Assembly (NCBI GenBank): GCA_009731375.1
Contig: BJOX01000290.1
Location: 673,102 to 700,736 of the forward strand
Reading direction: 5' to 3'
From: Paulinella micropora
Lineage: Eukaryota > Cercozoa > Imbricatea > Euglyphida
DNA: 27,635 nt
Shown: positions 8,782 through 18,574 of the stretch, piece after piece
How positions within the stretch are numbered: position 1 is the stretch's first letter
How the letters are laid out: the number at the start of each line of letters is the position of its first letter
The notes under the pieces: model-generated
The model's input: only the letters and a program-made list of their open reading frames with translations
Told to the model about the DNA's origin: nothing
Database searches by the model: none
Made by a program: the position numbers and the translations under genes

Positions 8782-11325
8782 ACGCCGGGGGCGGTGTTCG
8801 CAATCATGGGTCATGATGTGGATCTACATGATTGGGAGGAGCAGGGAGCGGAAGACACCAAGTTGCCATCGGGGCTTTGGTATCATCCGTTCACGCATAA
8901 TAACAATCAACGTGACACGCGCAGCGAGGAAGTGTCTGCGTTGGAAGCAGTCGAGGTAGCGGCACGAGACAAATGTGCATGCTGTTACTCGCCGATCGCG
9001 AGAGAGGCGTGTGAGGATATCCTATGGGCGGAAGCAAGGACCGCGGATAGGAAAGAGGGGGAGGATGTTATGGAAGGAAGGCAGGGTGCCTTTAACGCGG
9101 TCTTGTTACCGAAGGGCCCGATGTGCCTTAACTTGGAGGATGAAGAAAAAGTTAAGGAGGAACATCTTTTTCAGTTACCGGAGGCACATCCGGAAAAGGT
9201 TCGATTCCAGTTGGAAACTGACACGGCAGTCAGACTGGCGTCGGTGGAAACTTTTCGGACTTTCACAAAGGAAAGTACGGAGTATAAGGAGTTGAGAGAA
9301 CATCTGCTCAATCCACAGGCAAGGCCCGAGGACATTGACATAAGGAAACTCAAGCGGTGCTTGGTACTAAAGGATGGACTCCTTTGGTATATGGGAAAAG
9401 ATGGCGTATATACCAATGAGGAGGATCGATGGTTGTTATGGGTTCCGCAGGAACTCAGAACGTCTTTGTTAATTGCGGCGCATCATTGTCCTATGCAGAG
9501 CCACCCGGGGGTGGAAAGGATGACGTGGTCGTTAAGGAGACGTTTTTGGTGGAATAACCTGGGAGAACGGGTTAAGGAGTTTGTGAAGGGTTGTCCTCAT
9601 TGTCAGATGGCCAAGTTGCCATATAGGCCGAAGATGGGGCTTAAGGGTGAATATGATATCACTCTGGATATTTTCGATACCTTGCATATCGATCATGTGG
9701 GTCCTTTTCCAGAGGCGGGAACGGAAAAATTCAAATATCTCTTAACGGTTATTGATCGAACTTCCAATTATGTCATTACTGTCCCTGTTACGGATGTGAC
9801 AGCGGAAGTGACAGCGGCGGCGCTGATTGATCAGGTATTCGGCCGTATTGGGATACCGAGAAGGATTATTTCGGATAGAGGAACGAGTTTCGCGAATGAG
9901 GTTTCGCAAAGGATTGCCAAGTTCTTTGGGTTCGATTGGCAGTATGTGACTGCTTTTAACCCAATGGCGAATGGTAAGATTGAACGCGTTCACAGGACGT
10001 TGAAGGCAGCGTTGAAGACTTATTGTAAGAACAGCCAGCTTAACTGGGTATATGTGGTACCTATGTTCACGTTTGCTGTCAACAATTTAGCTTCGGCGTC
10101 GTTAGGCGGACACGCGCGGGGTGTCAGTCCGCATCAGGTGGTCTATGGACGGGCGTTAAACACGCCGACGGAACTGTTGTTTCCGCCTGATAAGTGGGAA
10201 CCGTGTGAACTGTTAGGAGTTCGCTTACGAGCGATCGCGGAAGCACGGAGTGCGATTGAGAAGTGTCGGGAGACGCTGAGAGAGGTTCAGCGGGAACAGG
10301 AAATGGGCAAGTACTCTCATGTGGAGTACAAGGAAGGTGATACAGTGTTGCTGTATGTACCGACGGTACCGAAAGGGGTATCGATTAAGTTTTACAATAA
10401 GTGGCATGGGCCATTTAAGATAGTACGTCAGACGGGTGCGTACAATTACAAGATTGCACCTACGGGGGCACGTGGAAGGGAACAGATTGTTCATGTTCGT
10501 CGGTTGGCGAAGTTCAGTCCTTATTTGCTGGAGGACGAGAATGAGGAACAAGCGCTGAGGCGTATTGCACCAGCGTTTAGACAGCCGCCAGCATTGCTTA
10601 CGCGCAAGGAGCGTGAGGAGGCGTTGCGAAAGCAACAGAAGGAAGAAAAGGCTGAGGCCAGGAATGCTGGACAACAGGATCGTTCGGCTTCGGACGTCAA
10701 GGTAGACGTCAAAGATGGGAGGGAAATTCCGAAGTCATCGGAAATGTCGGATCGGAAAGGCACGGTATGGAAGAAACCGTGGATAGCCGGTAAGGAAGTG
10801 GCTAAGATCGACTGGCAGGTTGATAAGTTCTATCTATGTCGACCGCACGAGGATACGGTCATGGATAAGGACTTTGATTATTTCTTTTTAATGCAGGTTA
10901 CGTATGTACAGCCTAGAACGCGGGTACGGGCTGCGTTGGGACTTGCTCCGACAATGCACTTTTGGAGGAGCAAGAGTGTTATTGATATGACGCGGGAAAG
11001 AATCTTTGCGCCAGTATTTCGAGACGGCAAAGATTTGGAGCAGTGGGATGCGTCCATCGAGAAGGACGATGAGGATTTTACACCATGGACGGTGCAAATG
11101 ATGCCAAGGGTGGTGTTGGATATGCCGTTCGAGTTAACAGAGGAAAGGAGGATTCCGCTTCGTATTTGGGACGAAGTCCAAAGTGCGGGCATATCATTTT
11201 TGTTGATAGGTGCACCAAGATGTGAGAAAGAAGTGGCGGCGAAGAAGAGAAGGGCTAAAGAGACGCAGTCGGAAGCAGTAGAGCACAGGGGTCGAGGACG
11301 ACCTCGGAAACAAGTCAAAACGTGA
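8782..11325 (+). CDS. integrase part of the gypsy polyprotein, in the same frame after UGA
   Basis: Same frame as the upstream gag-pol, separated only by the UGA at 8779-8781. The first in-frame ATG is 8806. A zinc-binding H-H-C-C module lies at 9481-9603. The catalytic triad is Asp 9691, Asp 9874 and Glu 9982, giving D-X60-D-X35-E, the integrase signature. A C-terminal GPF-type module (W-H-G-P-F, about 10402) follows, then a K/E/R-rich linker. Next comes an unrecognised region of about 180 residues with no chromodomain motif that I can see. The end has a basic K-K-R-R-A-K cluster (about 11241-11258) and an AT-hook-like R-G-R-G-R-P-R-K (11287-11310). It inserts the element's cDNA into host DNA. 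Whether it is made depends on UGA readthrough, internal initiation, or the UGA being a private nonsense mutation. Confidence 0.9.
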   Translation, partial: TPGAVFAIMGHDVDLHDWEEQGAEDTKLPSGLWYHPFTHNNNQRDTRSEEVSALEAVEVAARDKCACCYSPIAREACEDILWAEARTADRKEGEDVMEGRQGAFNAVLLPKGPMCLNLEDEEKVKEEHLFQLPEAHPEKVRFQLETDTAVRLASVETFRTFTKESTEYKELREHLLNPQARPEDIDIRKLKRCLVLKDGLLWYMGKDGVYTNEEDRWLLWVPQELRTSLLIAAHHCPMQSHPGVERMTWSLRRRFWWNNLGERVKEFVKGCPHCQMAKLPYRPKMGLKGEYDITLDIFDTLHIDHVGPFPEAGTEKFKYLLTVIDRTSNYVITVPVTDVTAEVTAAALIDQVFGRIGIPRRIISDRGTSFANEVSQRIAKFFGFDWQYVTAFNPMANGKIERVHRTLKAALKTYCKNSQLNWVYVVPMFTFAVNNLASASLGGHARGVSPHQVVYGRALNTPTELLFPPDKWEPCELLGVRLRAIAEARSAIEKCRETLREVQREQEMGKYSHVEYKEGDTVLLYVPTVPKGVSIKFYNKWHGPFKIVRQTGAYNYKIAPTGARGREQIVHVRRLAKFSPYLLEDENEEQALRRIAPAFRQPPALLTRKEREEALRKQQKEEKAEARNAGQQDRSASDVKVDVKDGREIPKSSEMSDRKGTVWKKPWIAGKEVAKIDWQVDKFYLCRPHEDTVMDKDFDYFFLMQVTYVQPRTRVRAALGLAPTMHFWRSKSVIDMTRERIFAPVFRDGKDLEQWDASIEKDDEDFTPWTVQMMPRVVLDMPFELTEERRIPLRIWDEVQSAGISFLLIGAPRCEKEVAAKKRRAKETQSEAVEHRGRGRPRKQVKT

Positions 11326-11619
11326 AGCTACGAAGTCTGATGTCGCTTACGGATCATTGGCTACTTTGATTTTTCTACGGGAAAGGGGAGATCAAGACGG
11401 GGCATTTCTTTTAATGCCTGAGGTGAAAGAGCTAGGCTCGGGGGCACGAGTTCTCATGGGAGACTCGCACTGGACGTGGACTAATTATTTTTACTTATTC
11501 GACAGCCGGGATGCTTCATGTCATGTATCGGTCGGTCGAGGGCGCCTTCGAATGAGGAGTCAGTCTTCGGCGTGGGGGTCGACCGCTTACATCGGCTTCC
11601 CCCAAGGGGGCAAAGGGAT
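11326..11619 (+). other. gypsy 3' untranslated region with polypurine tract
   Basis: About 290 nt between the integrase stop and the 3' LTR. A purine-rich tract at 11604-11618 (AAGGGGGCAAAGGGA) ends one base before the LTR and is the expected plus-strand primer. A 107-codon open frame crosses this stretch and runs into the LTR; I see no protein family in it. Confidence 0.75.
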
Positions 11620-11749
11620 TGTCGGCCGGCCCGTACATTACATAGTGGCATCAAGTGTTGTCCGGCTTGTCGTTATTTGACTCTTATGCTTGGTCTGCCC
11701 CTCTACAGTTGAGGTACGACTAAGTGTCAGAGTAGCTGTTCCGGTTACA
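11620..11749 (+). repeat. 3' LTR of the gypsy element
   Basis: 130 bp, begins TGTCGGCCGG and ends GGTTACA, matching 1789-1925. It is directly preceded by the polypurine tract and followed by TCGA (11750-11753), which also precedes the 5' LTR (1785-1788). Confidence 0.92.
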
Positions 11750-11753
11750 TCGA

Positions 11754-11933
11754 GCAGTAGGAAGCTAGGTGGCAATGAATAGCACAGCCGAGATGAACCA
11801 AATTTAATGCACCAATTATGCCATGCCGATATAGTCACTGAGGTGTTCAGGTTCGTTGAGAATGATCGTTGACCTGCAGGCATAAAAGGCGACCAAGGAC
11901 TTACAGGGATACTCTGGTCATGGCGTAGCTTGT
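11754..11933. other. right flank of the gypsy insertion, no gene seen
   Basis: This sequence lies between the target duplication and the minus-strand integrase fragment. On the minus strand it continues downstream of that fragment, so it may be 3' sequence of the same older retroelement. No LTR boundary can be assigned. Confidence 0.4.
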
Positions 11934-12647
11934 CTAGAGACGATGGCGGGCCAAGTGGGAAAAGCGCTGGGCTGTGGCGGGTGAAGCAGGTACGATGGGT
12001 AAAACCCACTTGAGAGTGTTGGGGTGGCTACTCCTTCGATGTTGCCTGCTTACCTTTTTGGAAGATATGCAGTGGGAAGGATTCACCGGCGATGAGAGGG
12101 CCTTTGAGGCGCTTAAGAACGCTGGCGGGGAGGCGGCTTTGTCTTTGTTGGTCTTTTGAGAACGCAACTCGATGTGTCGATGGACGACTTGATCGGTAGT
12201 AGTGTCGAAGAGAAGGGGCTTCCAGGTAGCTAAGGGGTTGCCCCAGCGTTGGATAGTGGTATGATCCTTCGTGTTTTCGTAGATTGGACGGAAGAGAGGG
12301 TTCCTGTTTTGAACTACGAGGTCGTTTTCCTCGTTCTCTGGGTCCTCATCCAAAACGATGCCAATTTTAACCTGATCGCGGTCGATGAATGCGACGATTT
12401 CGCCGATGGTATAGTTGACTGAGTCGTCATCGTAATCGTCTACTGCGACTGTATTGAGCGGGGCTACGCCATCAGTAGGTGCAGTATACAGGGCGAGGTG
12501 TGAGCGGTCGATGCGTTTCGATACCTTGTTGCTCTTGAGGTGGCGCAGCTTAAAACAGTTGGAGCTGACCTGCTCAACGATGGTGTAGGGGCCGTCGAAC
12601 TGGAAAACGGAAGAGGCTGGAATGCCTTGTTTGGAGGCGATCAACAA
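11934..12647 (-). pseudogene. integrase C-terminal fragment of another retroelement
   Basis: The minus-strand frame carries a GPY/F-type module (about 12480-12600), with F-D-G-P-Y-T-I-V and a downstream S-H-L-A-L-Y in the position of the usual V-S-R-L-K-P-Y. GPY/F modules sit at the C-terminal end of Ty3/gypsy and gammaretrovirus-like integrases. A second conserved-looking block follows (about 12197-12422), beginning Y-T-I-G-E-I-V-A-F and ending T-W-K-P-L. I do not recognise it; the ending is faintly chromodomain-like. Catalytic core, RT and Gag are absent: upstream on this strand the sequence runs into the copia element at about 12650-12690. The last third looks unconstrained, so its true stop is uncertain. 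Confidence 0.6.
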
Positions 12648-12683
12648 ACCGGTTGCTAGAAATGCTGAGTACGCACCCAGCCT

Positions 12684-13404
12684 ATGGTGCTATACTTTGC
12701 TGATCACTATCGTATGGCACCAGCCATACGACCCAAGCACAACGACATAGTTGAGGCAGCTAGAGAGGTTTACGTGCTTTGGGAGGCAACCAACAGACAG
12801 AAGAAGTATGAGAAAGGAAAGAATAGTAATAGAGCAGAGGGAGAAGGAGCAGCTTTATTGCTAGCAGGAGAGGAAGAAGAGGAGGGAAGGAAGAGTGGGA
12901 AGAGCAAGTACAAACAAAAAGGTGAGCACGGGGGCAAGCATGATGGGGCAGTGACAGAACGAAAGGAATGGTGGCTCACTGCAGTTTGTTATAACTGCAG
13001 CGAGACTGGTCACACTAAACGCTTTTGCCCTAAGCTCGCTAAGTCTAACAGCTCTCGTCGCACCCATAAACCCCACAACACCGCCCCTCCCAAGAGAGAA
13101 ACCCCAAGCAAAGGTAGTAAGTTTCGTAAAAAAAAGGATAAAGGGGTGACTCTTATAAGAGGTGAAAAGGGTGAAGAGAACGAAGGAGAAGAGGGGGAAA
13201 AAAACAACACAGAAGAGGACGACAGTTCAGAAGAGGAAGACTATGAACTGATTGTCATGGAGGCAGAGGAAGATCAAGAAGAGGGCAACACAGCCCAAAA
13301 AGGAGGAAAGGAAACGGAAGGGGAGGATAGTGAAACAGAGGAGCAAAAAGAGAACGACACTGAAAAACCCGAAAGAGTCAGTGAGGGGTGGGGGGGGGGG
13401 GGGG
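12684..13404 (+). pseudogene. copia Gag C-terminal remnant with CCHC zinc knuckle
   Basis: The zinc knuckle C-X2-C-X4-H-X4-C lies at 12988-13029 and fits retroelement nucleocapsids. Only about 100 codons precede it, so the capsid (UBN2-type) domain is missing. The part after the knuckle is extremely acidic (E/D/K-rich). The frame is lost at a G15 run (13390-13404), after which the coding signal continues in another frame. A 7-bp inverted repeat (CGTATGG/CCATACG, 12711-12730) lies near the truncated end and may be chance. Confidence 0.75.
13390..13404. repeat. G homopolymer (G15) at a frame switch
   Basis: A run of 15 G inside coding sequence, exactly where the reading frame of the copia remnant changes from frame 3 to frame 2. 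Confidence 0.9.
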
Positions 13405-15316
13405 AAAAATGTCGAGCAGCTCCCAGACTCGCTACTCGCTCGGGGGCATTCCCCCATCCAACCCCTCACCATCCACTCTCACTAGTGATCAACGCCTCAA
13501 CCCCTCGTCAACAACCCCTCCCAACCGACCCCCTCCACAGCACGAGAGTCTCGTGCGAGAAACTTCCTTGCAACCCTCTAAGAAAGAGAAACCGACGAAA
13601 CCGAAACCGACACCTCAATCTCTCACAAACACAATCCAAAAACCCCCACCAAACACAAAGCACCACAGAGACACACAAACACAAGACACCACAGACAATC
13701 ACCCCACCAAACAAACACCCAATCCCAAACGAAACATGATCCAATGTGTAGGGAAGAACTCAAAGGGGAAGCGGTGTGGTGTGAAATATGGAGAAAGTGG
13801 GAGCATAGGTAAGGCAGGCAGTATGAGCAAGAGGTTGCAGTATGCCAGTCTGTGTGGGTATCAATACAAGCAGGACCCACAATTCCCAGAACTCGATCTG
13901 GAACAACCCCCATCATGCCGCCCACCCCCCACCAACGAGTACCCAAGTGAAGAGATGATGAAAAGATTGAAGAGAGAGAGGGAGAGCAAGGGGGCGAGAG
14001 CACAGCAACTTTCGCAAAAAGACGCGGCAATACCCGGACAAAAGGACAAGGCAATTCCCGCTCAAAAACCCGAGTCAGTCATCAAGCCGGAAAACCCGCG
14101 AGAAGAAAAATTAATGGCTGACTGTGCTGATATGTCAGATTTTCAAGCGCGGGCCGGAGAGGTTAAGGCAGAGATTGAAGCTGCAAGCATAGTGTCTATG
14201 CGACAGGGGACAAGAGCTGAAGGTAAGGCATGGCCCCCATCGCAACCCTCAAAAGGTCCGTCCCCGGTAGATAGAGTAGACGAGGATAGACAGGAGACAC
14301 AAACAGCACCCACTCCACAGCACAACTTGCACAACTCCACGCGTCAACAAAGCACAACTACGGAGGGGAGCAGTAAAAAGAGGGGACACAGTGGCAAAGT
14401 GATTAGCTTTGAGGACATAAGAAGGCTAGCTGAGTCACTGCAGACGTGCATCATGGATGAGGAGACAGGTGATGTAGTGAAAGTGAAGAGAGAGAATGGA
14501 GTGAGGGTAGCTGAGACAGACAACCTACTGACAGACATGTTTTGGGCGATAAATGACGTATTTTTGTCGCATGCTGCGGGTACTACACCCATAGCAAGAG
14601 AGTCAGTGAGAGAGGCACGATTGAAAGCTGCATCAGAAGAGTCATTGAAGAAAGAAAGAGCGATTTGGGATTGTCAGATGAGACACAGTGAAGGACACCC
14701 GAGACCCCATAAGACGGAATTACAGCGTTTGTTGTTTGTGATGTCGAATGGATTGAAAGACCTAACTGTGAAAGATGGGTTATGTTACGAACCGAACGGC
14801 AAGTACAGTGAGTTCTACACAGAAATGCTATCCGTAATGGATTATGGTATTATAGACCTAGCTGCAACCACAAAAACGCTTTTGCAGAGCAGTTGGTGGA
14901 ATCTATGCCTCACTTAGCCCAGATTCACAACGAGGTAGTGGCAGAGGGATCTTTGAATGCGTATTTACGCAAGTTACACTCAGAAGACGCACCACTTCTT
15001 CTTTACACCAAAGACAGCAGCCAGGAAGAAGGCAGCATTTGATGCGAAGAGAAGGGGAATAGACGGAGCGTCAGAAGAAGAAGATGAAGACCCCGGAAAC
15101 ACAGAGGACTCTATGGATTCTGCACAGATGAGAATAGAGAGATCGCTTCCAATTCCGTACAGAGATTACAAAGAGGCGAGGGAAGAATACGATTGGATGT
15201 ACGAGGAACGATGCAACGAAGAGAGAGCTGAGAACGAAGAGAAGGAAAGAAAGGAAAGAGAGATGAGCAAGAAAGAGAAAGAGAAAGAAAAGGAACATGG
15301 AAGATATCGAGCATAA
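13405..15316 (+). pseudogene. unusual region between copia Gag knuckle and protease
   Basis: Frame 2 stays open from the G run to 14917 and resumes at 14957-15316. It starts Pro/Thr/Ser-rich. At 13736 it reaches a short module of the form C-X9-C with a K-G-K-R-C signature (Cys codons 13745 and 13775), followed by a later Cys near 13851. It then becomes a charged helical region of about 270 residues. A frameshift near 14870 moves the best frame for about 150 nt. The last part is an E/K/R-rich predicted coiled coil. Copia elements normally have protease shortly after the knuckle; here about 780 codons intervene. I do not recognise the family. It could be captured sequence, or a lineage-specific Gag extension. 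Confidence 0.55.
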
Positions 15317-15752
15317 CCTGATGGTAGCAGAAGGAAAGGGAAAAAGCAAGAAAGAGAGGATGATAGTGCAAGACAGTGGATCGTCACGAGACATAGCTTG
15401 CACGACAGCTATATTGAGCAACCTCTCTGATATTGCCCCAGTCAGTCTGATCACTGGAAACGGAGAAAGCGTAGTGAACCAGAAGGGAGAAGCGAGATTG
15501 ACCCGTGTAGATGGGACAGGAAAACCCGTGATGGTAAATAAAGAGATGTTGTACGACCCAAGGGTGCCTGTGAACATAGTTTCAACCGGCAGCATGGATC
15601 ACTTTTACCACAGATCTGTTATTCACCAGAACGGACAGTTGCTTATTCTAAAGCACCCCATAAGAGTGAAAGAGAGTGATGTGATTGTCAGGGGGAGAAT
15701 GGCACCGGGAATGCTATACCGGTGGGACACGGAATATGACGAACCTTTTTGA
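15297..15752 (+). pseudogene. copia aspartic protease
   Basis: The catalytic motif D-S-G-S-S is at 15372-15386. It is followed about 90 residues later by the V-N-I-V-S-T-G block that corresponds to the conserved N-L-L-S-V block of copia proteases. The Asp-Ser-Gly core is intact, but the usual His after the motif is replaced (R-D). The frame differs from the preceding segment, and a stop at 15752 separates it from integrase. Confidence 0.8.
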
Positions 15753-15887
15753 CATTAACAAACGATTTGAGCCCAAGATCAAGGTAAAGAGATCAAAGGC
15801 GGGGTAAGTGGGGAGGGAACCCCCAAGGAGAGAGAAAATAAGAAAGAAGTAGCTAAAGTTTGCGAGAGTAGAGAGAGTAAGGGATGT

Positions 15888-17175
15888 GTGTTGTACGCTA
15901 TGTATCCAGAGAAGAGTGCAAATAAGAAGCCTGTAGACATCTACGTCATGCATCAGTGCAGCGGGCATAAGGCTATAAAGAAGATCTATGCATTAGGCAA
16001 GGCACTGGGCCGCAAAGTTGTCGGCAATGAAGATTTAGTTAGATATTGTGAAGCTTGTATGATGGGTAAGGCTAAAGACTTGCCCAGATTTAAAAAGAAT
16101 AGGATAAGGAGAGCTAGTTATGCGAGTGAGATTTTGCACGTAGATACAGCCGGACCATGGGCAGTAATGTCCATCAATGGCAAGTACTACAAGTTTTGTG
16201 TTACAGACGATTATTCTGGTTATATTTTAGACTTTTACTTAAGACACAAGAACGAGTTTGTAGAGTGTCTTAAGCAGGCAGTAGCGTGGTTTGAACGACA
16301 GACCGGTAGGAAGGTCAAACTTGTCACGTGTGACAACGAATTCGTTGCCCTCATGGAAGTAATCGAATGGTGGAAGCCATTACAAATTATTTATTTGGAA
16401 AGTTTCAGCACCAGGAGACAAAGACGGAAATCCGATAGCTGAAAAAGTTAATGACATAACTGCAGGGCCAGCTAGGGCTATGCGATATGAAGCTAATTAT
16501 AACCTTCCACTTAAGTTTTGGGCAGAAATGGAACACAACGCTACCACACTACACAACATATTGCCAGCTACAACCGGACCACGTCAAGGGATTTCACCCT
16601 TCGAGCAGTGTTTGGGTTACAAACCGGCCATTCGCCAACTGAAACCAATAGGATGTATGGGAGTAATGTATGTTGGCAAGCAAGTTGGCAAAGGAAACTA
16701 CAGGGGAAAACGTGTGATGCTCTTGGGATACGATGTGTTTAAAGAGCTTTACAGAGTTTGGGATGGCCGCAAGGTCATATCGAACGTGCGCAACGTGCGT
16801 TTCAACCCCCATGTAGTTGGAAAAGATGCACACCCACCCAGAGGAGTACAATGGGACGATGAATCTGAGGGGGAGAGTAGCAATGCAGAACAGCTTGAGC
16901 AAGCGGAGACAGAACCGGAACAGAAAGTTCAGGGGGAGTCAGAAGAGCATGAGGAAAAACAAGGAGTTGAGGACGACACTGGTCCAGATTCCGGTCTTCC
17001 CATTGATTCTAACGAAAGCCAAGTTGTTGATCAGGACGACGGGGTAACACCCATCGAATCGCTTAGTGCGCAGGACCCTTCAGCTAGTCACCCAAGCCGG
17101 AGATATAGGGAAGGAGAAGCGCCAAACAAGGGCTCACATGGGAGCAAAGTGACAAAATCACGACAGCTAACATAG
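15888..17175 (+). pseudogene. copia integrase, frameshifted
   Basis: An H-H-C-C zinc module (about 15948-16060, with Y-C-E-A-C-M-M-G-K) is followed by Asp 16143 (H-V-D-T-A-G-P-W), Asp 16332 (C-D-N-E-F) and Glu 16441 (A-E-K-V-N). The last acidic residue lies in another frame: the second Asp and the Glu are 35 codons plus one base apart, so a one-base shift lies between them. The downstream F-W-A-E-M-E-H-N-A block and the acidic region before RT are typical of copia polyproteins. Frame 1 ends at 17173-17175. Confidence 0.85.
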
Positions 17176-18560
17176 TGAGAGGGAAACGAGAAAGAAAGGA
17201 ACGGACGACAGCAAAGCCGGACCCACAACCAGTCACAACTAAGAAGGTGGTCAAGGAAAACACCTCATTAGAAAGTGTCAAGGTAGTTGTACCAGCGGTA
17301 GCTTTTGGTGAACTATGGGCGAAGGAAGAGTATGGAGACAGTTGGCCAAAAGTTAAACGAACCTGTAAAGCTTTTGAAACCATGCGAGAAAGGTGATAGA
17401 CTTAAAGTTCGCCAACAGCCCAAGCCAAGTCACTTTGTATCTTTTGATGACGGACTAGTTGAAAAGATGTTAGACAGTGAAATCAAGAAGTATAGAGTAG
17501 ACCCAATCCATCCACCCGGTGAACTAGAAGACGCCAAGTCGTCTGAGGAAAGCATACTAGGGGAGGATAGTAGTGAAGTTTTACTCTACCTCACCGTGTG
17601 CCAAAAGAGATAGTCGACGAAGGGCTAACATCAAAGGAGTTGAAAGAAGGCATGGATAAAAAGATAGAGGCTCTTAAGTCTTTTAACGCCTATACCTGGG
17701 TAAGCCCCAAGGAAGCAAAAGAGAATGGAGTGTCGAAGATAGTAAGATTGACATGGGTACATAAAGTTAAGCTTGACGATAAAGGGCGAAAGTTTGTCAA
17801 TTCACGATTAGCTTTGAGAGGAGATATGCTAGAACCAGGAGTTAGCTATAATCCGGATCAGCTATTTGTACCTTGTGCAGTTCATCGATCACTACTTTTC
17901 TTAGCTAAGATAGCTGCTTGGCATGGTCACAAGTTGTATGGTATAGACTTCAAAAATGCTTACTTGAATGCTAGAATGAATGATCCTGTTTACGCGTACG
18001 CCCCAGATGGTTTAGACAGGGAAGGTCATGATGGCATGATATTAAGGATAGATGGAGCTCTGTATGGTGCCCCACAAGCAGGCAGACGTTGGTATGAAAT
18101 CTTGGCACCAAAGTTAGATGACTCTGAGTTAGGATTTCGATTGCTAGACGCAGATCTATGTATGTTCGTTGAAAAAGACAAACCCATAAGAGACGCAATC
18201 ATTTGCATATTTCATGTAGATGATCTAATCTTTTCGGCGCCTAACGAACGCGCGCATGATAAGTTTGCAAGCCAACTAGAAAATTTCTATCCCCTAAAAC
18301 GATTAGGAGTAGCCAAAGAGTTTAAGGGTATAGAAATAGAACAGGAAGGAGGTCGCATTTTACTACATCAGACGAGATATCAGAAACAGATCTTGAAAGA
18401 CGTGGGATATGCAGAAGCACGCCCGCTAAGCACGCCTAGCGCAGAACAGGAGCCAGAACCTATGTCGGAATCCAGTGCACTTAGGAAGCATTCCATTCCT
18501 AGCTTAGTTGGAAAGTTACTATTTTTGACTAAGATGACTAGACCAGATGCAGATGTTTAA
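17175..18560 (+). pseudogene. copia reverse transcriptase with frameshifted linker
   Basis: The linker is split over frames 3 and 1 (17175-17613). From 17598 frame 3 encodes the RT body: W-V-H-K-V-K, the D-F-K-N-A-Y-L-N-A block with a catalytic Asp (about 17946), the Y-G-A-P-Q-A-G-R-R-W-Y block, and an active site that reads H-V-D-D at 18213-18224 instead of Y-V-D-D. The segment ends at a stop (18558-18560) just after T-R-P-D-A-D, in the middle of what is normally continuous coding sequence to RNase H. Confidence 0.88.
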
Positions 18561-18574
18561 ATACAGCTAGCGTT

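Larger units (their letters stand above)
1789..11749 (+). mobile_element. near-intact Ty3/gypsy-type LTR retrotransposon
   Basis: The element is about 9.96 kb. It has LTRs at 1789-1925 and 11620-11749, a candidate primer-binding site 2 nt after the 5' LTR, a polypurine tract abutting the 3' LTR, and a 4-bp TCGA duplication at 1785-1788 and 11750-11753. The domain order Gag, protease, RT, RNase H, integrase is that of the Ty3/gypsy (Metaviridae) group. The coding frame is uninterrupted except for one UGA at 8779-8781. The two LTRs differ by two substitutions plus one small rearranged block, suggesting a fairly recent insertion. Confidence 0.93.

Noticed and set aside
8783-8793. Readthrough-stimulating pseudoknot after the UGA
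   Set aside because: Only a 4-bp stem with a 3-nt loop can be seen and no second pairing partner was found. It is mentioned but not called as a feature.
8794-8805. GTG start for a separate integrase gene
   Set aside because: A GTG start is not expected in a eukaryote. The frame is simply the continuation of gag-pol after UGA.
11357-11680. 107-codon frame after integrase as an extra env-like gene
   Set aside because: It runs through the polypurine tract into the LTR, has no signal peptide or membrane segment, and matches no family I know.
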